Shown here: positions 7,415 to 13,033 of the stretch, in pieces
How positions within the stretch are numbered: the first letter of the stretch is position 1
Layout: every line of letters starts with the position of its first letter
From: an uncultured Collinsella sp.
GTDB taxonomy: Bacteria > Actinomycetota > Coriobacteriia > Coriobacteriales > Coriobacteriaceae
Length of the DNA stretch: 13,033 nt
Direction: 5' to 3'
NCBI GenBank assembly: GCA_905197385.1
Contig: CAJJYO010000023.1
Location: 1-13,033 of the forward strand
The notes under the pieces: generated by a model
The model's database searches: none
What the model was told of the DNA's origin: nothing
Seen by the model: only the letters and a program-made list of their open reading frames with translations
Translations under genes and position numbers: made by a program

Positions 7415-8309
7415 AAGAGAAAACACTGCGTCGCATGTTTTGGCCCGATTTCGCGGATTCATTCAGGCGGCGGCGACGCTGGTCACCAATATTCACCTGC
7501 CAAACTTTGCCAAAGGCGGCATCTATCAGGGCACGGGAAAAACAGTCTGCGTACCTGGACTTAATTGCTATTCGTGTCCCGCGGCATCGGGTGCGTGCCC
7601 CATCGGGTCGTTCCAGTCGGTGGTAGGTTCATCCAAGTTCAACTTTTCTTACTATGTCACTGGTACGCTCATTTTGGTCGGCGTGCTGCTGGGACGCTTT
7701 GTATGCGGCTTTCTGTGCCCGTTTGGCTGGCTGCAGGAGCTGCTTCATAAGATTCCCGGCAAAAAGCTTTCCACGAAAAAGCTTAAGCCGCTCACGTACA
7801 TCAAATACGTCGTGCTGCTGTTTGCCGTGGTGCTGCTGCCCGTCTTGGTGGTCAACGATGTGGGGATGGGGGACCCGTTCTTTTGCAAGTACATCTGTCC
7901 ACAGGGTGTGCTCGAGGGCGCCATTCCGCTGGCCATTGCCAATGCCGGCATTCGATCTGCGTTGGGACAGCTCTTTACTTGGAAACTTGCCGTTCTCATT
8001 GCCGTGGTAGTGCTGAGCGTTTTGTTCTACCGCCCCTTCTGCAAATGGATTTGCCCGCTCGGCGCATTCTATGCGCTCATGAATAGGGTGTCCCTACTGG
8101 GGATTCGGGTTGACGCATGCAAATGTGTCTCGTGCGGCAAGTGCTCAAAGGTTTGTCAGATGGACGTTGATGTGGTCCGCGCGCCCAATCATGCCGAATG
8201 TATCCGGTGCGGAAAGTGCATCGGGGCCTGTCCTGTCGATGCCATCAGCTATCGCTATGGCCTGGATGTGTCGGCGGGAAAGCTTCCCTTGACCGCCGAT
8301 AAAAAGTAA
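7407..8309 (+). CDS. Polytopic 4Fe-4S membrane protein (NapH/polyferredoxin type)
   Basis: A 300-aa protein from TTG 7407, which overlaps the preceding stop; GGAG (7393-7396) lies 10 nt upstream. A longer open frame upstream lies in the CXXC gene in another frame and is not used. Residues 48-64 carry a cysteine group (CVPGLNCYSCPAASGAC). Three NapH/NosR-style membrane cysteine motifs follow: FVCGFLCPFGW (99-107), CKYICPQG (160-167) and CKWICPLGAF (212-221). Two ferredoxin-type 4Fe-4S motifs end the protein: CKCVSCGKCSKVC (238-250) and CIRCGKCIGACPVDAI (265-280). Hydrophobic segments are near 82-105, 130-150 and 192-208. The family passes electrons between membrane carriers and partner redox proteins. 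Here the partner is inferred to be the neighbouring CXXC peptide and the TlpA-like lipoprotein 29 nt downstream, in place of a CcdA/DsbD-type protein, which is absent from the window. Confidence 0.92.
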   Translation: MDKRENTASHVLARFRGFIQAAATLVTNIHLPNFAKGGIYQGTGKTVCVPGLNCYSCPAASGACPIGSFQSVVGSSKFNFSYYVTGTLILVGVLLGRFVCGFLCPFGWLQELLHKIPGKKLSTKKLKPLTYIKYVVLLFAVVLLPVLVVNDVGMGDPFFCKYICPQGVLEGAIPLAIANAGIRSALGQLFTWKLAVLIAVVVLSVLFYRPFCKWICPLGAFYALMNRVSLLGIRVDACKCVSCGKCSKVCQMDVDVVRAPNHAECIRCGKCIGACPVDAISYRYGLDVSAGKLPLTADKK

Positions 8310-8338
8310 ACAAGCTTCGACAAAACGGAGGAATGACT

Positions 8339-9310
8339 ATGAAGCTTTCTAAGATTGCGGCCCTGTTTATGGTGCCGGTACTGGCCTTGTGTCTTGTGGC
8401 GTGCTCGGCACCTGGTGGCAATGCGAGCGAATCTGCGGGCTCCGATCCTAAGATCGCAGAACTCACTGCGCAGAAGCCGACCAATGCCGACGAGGCCGCC
8501 GAGTTGTATGCAAAACTCATGCAGAAGGAGAACGATATCTTTTCGAGTGATAACGCGCTGTGGGAAAAGGTATTCAATGCGGCAAATAAAGACTCGGCAA
8601 TGATTGAGGACGGCAGCAATTACGGCGATTTCCTGCTCAAGACCATCGACGGCGCCAAGGATGAGTTTACGGCGGATGAGCTTAAGACGCTCAAGGCCGG
8701 TGCGCAGCAGATCAAGGAGATCGAGGACAAGCTCGAGAGCTTGGAGAAGGAGTTCCCCGGCTGTGGAAGCACGCCGAGCGCAGGCGAGAGCGTCGACGCT
8801 TCGACCGCTGGCATGACGGCTGGTGCCAATGCTTCGAGCGAGGCGACGAAGTTCCCCAGCTTTACGGGCAAAGACCTGGATGGCAACGACGTGAGCAGCG
8901 ACGAGCTGTTCTCTAAGAACAAGGTCACCGTCATGAACTTCTGGTTCACTACTTGCAAGCCGTGCGTGGGCGAGCTGGGCGATCTTGAGAAACTGAATCA
9001 GGAGCTTGCCGAGAAGGGCGGCCAGGTCGTGGGCGTCAATTCCTTTACGCTCGATGGCAACAAGGGCGAGATTGCAGATGCCAAGGACGTGCTGAGCAAG
9101 AAAGGCGTAACATATAAGAACATCTGGTTCAAGTCGGACAGCGAGGCCGGTAAGTTTACGTCAAATTTGTTCTCGTTCCCGACAACGTATGTCATCGATC
9201 AGAATGGCAACATCGTAGGGGATCCAATCGTGGGAGCCATCAGCTCCGCCGAGCAGCGCGCAGCACTCGACAAGCTTATCGACCAGGCGATTGCGAATAG
9301 CGAGCAGTAA
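8339..9310 (+). CDS. TlpA/thioredoxin-like lipoprotein
   Basis: A 323-aa lipoprotein. ATG 8339 is preferred because GGAGG (8327-8331) is 7 nt away, whereas the ATG at 8333 is only 1 nt from it. The signal peptide ends in a lipobox, LVAC, with lipidated Cys22. Residues about 30-145 are a charged helical region (AELYAKLMQKENDIF and similar), and a serine/alanine linker spans about 145-170. Residues about 172-323 are a TlpA/AhpC-TSA-like thioredoxin fold: VMNFWFTTCKPCVGEL with CXXC 206-209 (CKPC), cis-proline in FPTTYVID (P281), then a short beta strand. A second pair of isolated cysteines is not apparent beyond C142. The protein should face outside the membrane and reduce, or be reduced through, protein or small-molecule disulfides. 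The upstream Fe-S membrane protein is its likely electron partner. A terminator follows at 9389. Confidence 0.93.
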   Translation: MKLSKIAALFMVPVLALCLVACSAPGGNASESAGSDPKIAELTAQKPTNADEAAELYAKLMQKENDIFSSDNALWEKVFNAANKDSAMIEDGSNYGDFLLKTIDGAKDEFTADELKTLKAGAQQIKEIEDKLESLEKEFPGCGSTPSAGESVDASTAGMTAGANASSEATKFPSFTGKDLDGNDVSSDELFSKNKVTVMNFWFTTCKPCVGELGDLEKLNQELAEKGGQVVGVNSFTLDGNKGEIADAKDVLSKKGVTYKNIWFKSDSEAGKFTSNLFSFPTTYVIDQNGNIVGDPIVGAISSAEQRAALDKLIDQAIANSEQ

Positions 9311-9388
9311 AAAACGTGTAAGCATAGCGAGGATCGTGCGCCGCTGTGCGAAGTAGTTCGCTACCTTTCAAAATAAGCTCCACCATAT

Positions 9389-9416
9389 AGAGGTCCCGCT
9401 CGGGACCTCTTCTTTT
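9389..9416 (+). terminator. Rho-independent terminator after the redox cluster
   Basis: AGAGGTCCC (9389-9397) pairs perfectly with GGGACCTCT (9402-9410) around a GCTC loop and is followed by TCTTTT (9411-9416). It ends the transcript of the CXXC-polyferredoxin-TlpA unit and separates it from the ABC transporter. The rest of the 253-bp gap (9311-9563) holds a weak hairpin near 9350 (GCGAA/TTCGC) and no promoter I can name. Confidence 0.9.
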
Positions 9417-9563
9417 GGGCGTCATCCCGTTCGTTTTTTGGCGCGGTTCCCTACATTCCTCACTAGCGCCGGCAAAAAATGGGGATAGAGTAGGACAAAC
9501 GCGTCGAATACGAACGGCGGGGGAGAGCGGGCAAGTGCGCCCGCGTGGGAGAGGTTGCCGTCC

Positions 9564-10793
9564 ATGTTGGAGCTCAAAGGTATTTGCAAAAGGTACGTTA
9601 CGCAGTCGTTTACGCAGGTGGCGCTCGACAGCGTAAGCCTGTCTTTTCGCGATAACGAGTTCGTGGCCATTCTGGGCCCCTCGGGCTCGGGCAAAACCAC
9701 GATGCTCAACGTTATCGGTGGGCTCGATCATTTCGATTCCGGTGACCTGCTGATCGACGGCATCTCGACCAAGGACTTTCACGATCGCGATTGGGATGCC
9801 TATCGCAACAACCGCATCGGCTTTGTGTTCCAGAGCTATAACCTCATTCCGCATCAGACCATTTTGGAAAACGTGGAGCTGGCGCTCACGCTTACGGGCG
9901 TGGGGCATGCCGAGCGCCGCCAGCGTGCGCGCGAGGCGCTCGAGGCGGTTGGCCTGGGCGAACACGTTAACAAGCGCCCGAGCCAGCTATCGGGCGGGCA
10001 GATGCAGCGCGTGGCCATTGCCCGCGCCCTGATCAATGACCCCGAGATCGTGCTGGCAGACGAGCCGACTGGCGCTTTGGATTCAACGACATCCGTGCAG
10101 GTCATGGACCTGCTCAAGGACGTGGCGCGCGACCGCCTGGTCATCATGGTCACGCACAATCCCGAGCTGGCGTACCAATATGCCACGCGCATCGTCAATC
10201 TGGCGGACGGCAAGATCACCGACGATTCCGACCCCTTCGATGTTGCCAAGGCCGCGCGTCGCGAGGCAAAGCCTACGCGCAAAACCTCGATGAGCTTTGT
10301 GACGGCGCTGGGGCTTTCTGCCCGAAACCTCATGACCAAGAAGGGCCGCACGGCCATGACTGCCTTTGCGGGCTCGATTGGCATTATCGGTATCGCGGCG
10401 ATTCTGGCGCTGTCCAACGGCGTAAACGGCTACATCAAAAAGGTCGAGGAGGATACGCTCTCGAGCTACCCGCTCACCATTTCCAAGCAGGATTACGACC
10501 TGTCGTCCATGATGGGCGGTCAGGGGGCCACGGGCGACGATACGTCCAAGAGCGAGGATTCGTCCGACGACAGTGCCGGCGGCAAGGCTCAGGGAACCGA
10601 TAAGATTCCCGTGGTTACGGCCGTAAAGGATATGTTTGCGAGCGTTAAGTCTAACGACATGACGAGCTTTAAGGCATGGCTCGATGCCGGTGGCGACGGC
10701 ATCGATAAAGAGGTCAACGCCATTCAGTACGGCTACGGTGTATCGCCGGTTGTCTATCGTGCCGGCAAGGGCGATGAGAAGCCTGTCCGGCTG
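9564..10793 (+). CDS. ABC transporter ATP-binding/permease fusion, 3'-truncated at junction
   Basis: About 410 residues remain from ATG 9564 (AGAGG 9 nt upstream). The N-terminal 225 residues are a MacB/LolD-class ATPase: Walker A GPSGSGKTT (38-46), Q-loop VFQSYNLIP (Gln90), signature LSGGQMQRVAIARAL (142-156), Walker B VLADEP (163-168) and H-loop VTHNP (His198). After a basic linker, LGLSARNLMTKKGRTAMTAF leads into a membrane segment at about 267-287 (GSIGIIGIAAILALSNGV). The start of an extracytoplasmic domain follows, with a low-complexity D/S/G-rich patch (about 318-345). Such fusions continue with more periplasm-like sequence and three further membrane helices, normally well beyond 800 residues. 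Here the sense ends near 10,790, and from there the frame reads antisense to nfnB as far as a stop at 11,045. Substrate unknown; peptide, lipid or antibiotic export are all possible for the class. Confidence 0.9.
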
Positions 10794-10799
10794 GTGCCC
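10787..10799. other. Chimeric junction between two unrelated genomes
   Basis: Left of this point the plus strand codes for the ABC permease fusion; right of it the minus strand codes for NfnB. Both are cut mid-domain: NfnB keeps its sense through VDTMIMALGTS and then becomes unrelated sequence, while the ABC protein keeps its sense through about GKGDEKPVRL. There is no insertion sequence, repeat or tRNA at the join. An assembly or library chimera is more likely than real recombination, because neither gene retains an end. Confidence 0.8.
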
Positions 10800-11974
10800 A
10801 ACGCCATGATCATCGTATCAACTTCCAGAACGAACTCACTGCCCTCCTTGACGATGGGGCGGCGGCGGCCGGAGGCGTCCGGCTCACCCAGTTCCATCTC
10901 AACGCAGGTCATGCCCTTGACCCAGCCGTTCTCGTCACCCAGCACTTCCGTCGGGTTCGTCAGCGTCTTAAAGACGATGCCCTCCTCCTCGGCGTGCTCG
11001 ACCTCCTCTTTACGGGCAGGCAGCTCGGCCATGCCGCGGCGGTAGACGATATAGACATTCTCAGCACCCAGACGCTTGGCGCAGCGGGCAGCGTCCATGG
11101 CGACATTGCCGCCGCCGACAACGGCAACGGACTTACTCTTCATGATGGGCGTGCGGGAGTCCTCCTTGTACGCCTTCATCAAATTGACGCGGGTCAGGTA
11201 CTCGTTGGCGGAGTAGACGCCGTTCAGGCTCTCGCCGGGGATGCCCATAAAGCGAGGCAAGCCGGCACCGGACGCGACATAGACGGCCTCAAAGCCGTAG
11301 TCGTTCATCAGCTCGTCGATGGTCAGGACTTTACCGATGACCATGTTCGTCTCGATGTCCACACCCAGCTCCTTCAGGCCCTCGACCTCGTGCTGGACGA
11401 TGTCCTTGGGCAGACGGAACTCGGGGATGCCGTACATCAACACGCCGCCCGCAACGTGCAGGGCCTCGTAGACGGTGACCTTGTAGCCCAGCTTGGCCAG
11501 ATCGCCCGCGACGGTCAGGCCGGACGGGCCTGCGCCGATGACAGCGACCTTGTGGCCGTTGGGCGCGGGGGCGGTGGGCTTGGTATGTACGTTGTTGCGG
11601 TACCAGTCGGCAACAAAGCGCTCGAGACGGCCAATGCCGACGGCCTCGCCCTTGATGCCGCGGACGCACTTGCCCTCGCACTGGTGCTCCTGCGGGCAGA
11701 CACGGCCGCAGACGGCGGGCAGCGCGCTGGACTGGGCAATCACGTTGTAGGCGGCCTCAAAGTCGCCCTCGGCGACGTGCTTGATGAAGCCGGGAATATC
11801 AATTTCAACGGGGCAGCCGCTGCGGCAGGGGTGGTTCTTGCACTGCAGGCAGCGCTTGGCCTCGTTCACGGCCATCTCCTCGGTGTAGCCAAGGGCGACC
11901 TCTTTAAAGTTTTTGTTGCGGACGTTCGGCTCCTGGCTGGGCATGGGGCACTTTTTCGGGTCCATGTTCGGCAT
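10790..11974 (-). CDS. nfnB: NfnB, large subunit of bifurcating NADH-dependent ferredoxin:NADP oxidoreductase (C-terminus missing)
   Basis: ATG 11974 begins 2 nt after the nfnA stop, with AGGAGG about 10 nt upstream. About 395 residues remain of roughly 460 expected. The N-terminal Fe-S part has two cysteine groups: CLQCKNHPCRSGC (C42, C45, C50, C54) and CGRVCPQEHQCEGKC (C89, C93, C99, C103). An FAD-binding Rossmann motif follows (VAVIGAGPSGLTVAG, 143-157), then a second nucleotide-binding motif (VAVVGGGNVAMDAARCAKRL, 283-302). Proteins of this family are often annotated as glutamate synthase small subunit (GltA/GltD); the adjacent nfnA makes NfnB the better call. In the complex this subunit holds the bifurcating FAD and exchanges electrons with NADPH and ferredoxin in the cytoplasm. 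The last domain strand and C-terminus are lost at the junction near 10,790. Confidence 0.93.
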
Positions 11975-11976
11975 AA

Positions 11977-12819
11977 TTACTGCACCTCCTGCTTCAGCAA
12001 ATTGCACTCGGCCTCGCGGGCGTGTGCCTCAAAGGGCTTGTACATCGTGCCGCGGTGCATAGCCTCGTCAAAATCGACCTCAAAGCCGTCAAAGTCGGGA
12101 CCGTCCACGCAGGCAAACTTGGTCTGCCCGCCCACGGTCAGGCGGCAGCCGCCGCACATACCGGTGCCGTCGACCATAATGGGGTTCATCGACACAACAG
12201 TCTTGACATTGTGGGGCTTGGTCGTCTTGACGACGAATTTCATCATAATCAGGGGTCCGATGGTGATGACCTCATCAAAGTTCGCACCGTCCACAATGCG
12301 CTGCTCCAGCGGCGCAGTGACAACGCCCTTCTCGCCGTAGGAGCCGTCGTCGGTCATGATGATAAACTCATCGCAGCAGGCGCGGAACTCGTCCTCCAGA
12401 ATGACCAGATCCTTGTTGCGGAAACCGACGATGCCGGTGACCTTGGTGCCCTGCTCGTGCAGGGCCTGGGCAATGGGCAGCGCAATGGCGCAGCCCACGC
12501 CGCCGCCGACGACGCAGACGTTTTTCAGGCCCTCGATCTCGGTGGCCTTGCCCAAGGGTCCCACAAAGTCATGCACGGCCTCGCCCTCTTTGAGGGAGTT
12601 GAGCTGCATGGTACCTGCGCCGACAACCTGGAAAATGATAGAAACGGTGCCGGCTTCGCGGTCAAACCCGGCGATGGTCAGGGGGATGCGCTCGGAGTCC
12701 TCCTTTGCGCGGACAATGATAAACTGGCCGGCCTTTGCCTTCTTGGCAATGAGCGGCGCATGGATGCAAAGTTCGGTTACGGTGGGGTTCAGCTCCCGCC
12801 GTTTGATGATAGTAAACAA
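11977..12819 (-). CDS. nfnA: NfnA, small subunit of NADH-dependent ferredoxin:NADP oxidoreductase
   Basis: A 280-aa complete protein from TTG 12819-12817, with GGAG 8 nt upstream; no ATG gives the conserved FTIIKRRELNPTVTEL start. It is a ferredoxin-NADP reductase-type FAD/NAD protein: FAD-contact motif ERIPLTIAG (43-51), NAD-binding VCVVGGGVGCAIALPIAQAL (101-120), and a C-terminal [2Fe-2S] site with C222, C225 and C237. Asp217 in MVDGTGMCGGC probably supplies the fourth ligand, as I recall for the Thermotoga enzyme. Together with nfnB, it would let NADH reduction of the complex couple to ferredoxin and NADP, linking fermentation to biosynthetic NADPH. Databases often label it a sulfide or dihydroorotate dehydrogenase-like subunit. 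It is the first gene of the operon, with a clear promoter upstream. Confidence 0.95.
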   Translation of the reverse strand: MFTIIKRRELNPTVTELCIHAPLIAKKAKAGQFIIVRAKEDSERIPLTIAGFDREAGTVSIIFQVVGAGTMQLNSLKEGEAVHDFVGPLGKATEIEGLKNVCVVGGGVGCAIALPIAQALHEQGTKVTGIVGFRNKDLVILEDEFRACCDEFIIMTDDGSYGEKGVVTAPLEQRIVDGANFDEVITIGPLIMMKFVVKTTKPHNVKTVVSMNPIMVDGTGMCGGCRLTVGGQTKFACVDGPDFDGFEVDFDEAMHRGTMYKPFEAHAREAECNLLKQEVQ

Positions 12820-12844
12820 AGCGATCTCTCCTTCTCTTTGTTTT

Positions 12845-12862
12845 TATAAATATACATTTATA
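12845..12862. promoter_or_regulatory. Palindrome overlapping the nfnAB transcription start
   Basis: TATAAAT (12845-12851) and ATTTATA (12856-12862) are a perfect 7-bp inverted repeat around ATAC, touching the -10 box and covering the probable start site. This position suits a repressor operator. The sequence matches no operator I know well, and AT-rich symmetry can arise by chance. Confidence 0.45.
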
Positions 12863-12890
12863 TTGTAGCGTATTTTGCGGGGAATGTAAA
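12862..12890 (-). promoter_or_regulatory. Sigma-A promoter of nfnAB
   Basis: On the minus strand, TTTACA (12890-12885) and TACAAT (12867-12862) are 17 nt apart, each one or two bases from consensus. The spacing to the TTG start is about 43 nt, leaving a short AT-rich leader. Confidence 0.8.
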
Positions 12891-12971
12891 GAAGAAAGTT
12901 AAGGAAAGGCGGGCGAGGAAACGGGAGAGATGAATCCCCCTACGGTTGGCGGAAAGTTCGCGGCCAAGGAT

Positions 12972-13018
12972 GTAGGAGGCGGCGTCCCCGACGCCCCCGG
13001 AGGGGTCAAGACCCCTCC
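12972..13018. repeat. Double-hairpin REP-like palindromic element
   Basis: GGCGTC/GACGCC (12981-12986 with 12990-12995) and GGAGGGGTC/GACCCCTCC (12999-13007 with 13010-13018) are two adjacent perfect hairpins with short loops. An imperfect outer pair (GTAGGAGG near 12972 and CCTCCCTAC near 13014-13022) encloses them. The layout resembles intergenic REP-type repeats of Oscillospiraceae genomes. It could also act as a bidirectional stem, but no T-tract is visible. Confidence 0.55.
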
Positions 13019-13033
13019 CTACGATGCAAAAAG

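Noticed and set aside
9276..9965. 229-codon minus-strand open frame
   Set aside because: It crosses the terminator and the ATPase domain antisense and has no start signal or domain.
10800..11045. Apparent C-terminal extension of the ABC transporter
   Set aside because: It is the antisense of nfnB read through the junction, not transporter sequence.
10994..12340. 448-codon plus-strand open frame rich in Val, Leu, Gly and Asp
   Set aside because: Antisense to nfnB and nfnA, which have full sets of cofactor motifs.
1..13033. CRISPR arrays, tRNA or rRNA genes, insertion sequences
   Set aside because: I saw no regularly spaced repeats, no tRNA-like or rRNA sequence and no transposase motif in any frame.

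Overview
The window reads as two unrelated pieces of bacterial DNA joined inside coding sequence. The left 10.8 kb (about 1-10,790) looks like a chromosome of a high-GC anaerobic gut actinobacterium of the Collinsella/Coriobacteriia type. This is inferred from protein character, GC-rich codon use, a large secreted protein next to a LuxR regulator, and NapH-like and TlpA-like redox genes; no search was possible. The right 2.2 kb (about 10,790-13,033) carries the NfnAB electron-bifurcation genes in the style of a gut Clostridia/Oscillospiraceae genome. The break cuts through two convergent genes, and each loses its C-terminal part there. A chimeric metagenomic assembly is the simplest explanation.

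Layout, left piece. On the minus strand, read right to left, are an OmpR-family response regulator (7177-6503), its histidine kinase (6506-5355, ATGA overlap), a LuxR-type regulator with a helical-repeat-like N-terminus (5286-4282), and a very long open frame (4123 to the left edge, at least 1,374 codons). The long frame encodes a cysteine-containing exported protein with a twin-arginine-like signal, an N-terminal Ig-like (CNA-B/carboxypeptidase-regulatory type) segment and a later CARDB-like segment. It has no stop before the window ends. Many open frames appear on both strands over it, but they are shadows.

Divergent on the plus strand is a tight three-gene redox unit: a 48-aa membrane peptide ending in CLECIGIG (CD1871A-like CXXC family), a 300-aa polytopic Fe-S protein (NapH/polyferredoxin type), and a TlpA/thioredoxin-like lipoprotein with a CKPC active site. 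A strong intrinsic terminator at 9389-9416 closes it. The proposed job is moving electrons across the membrane through Fe-S clusters and the CXXC peptide to an extracytoplasmic thiol-disulfide protein. The divergent two-component system is the natural candidate regulator. Next comes an ABC transporter with ATPase and permease on one polypeptide (MacB/LolD-like ATPase), cut off at the junction.

Layout, right piece. On the minus strand, nfnA (12819-11977, TTG start) and nfnB (11974 to the junction) form an operon. It is preceded by a good sigma-A promoter with a 7-bp palindrome just downstream of the -10 box. The last 60 bases hold a compact double-hairpin repeat.

The most interesting parts are the CXXC peptide/polyferredoxin/TlpA module, the giant secreted protein beside its own regulators, and the junction, which should stop anyone reading the ABC transporter and nfnAB as neighbours.
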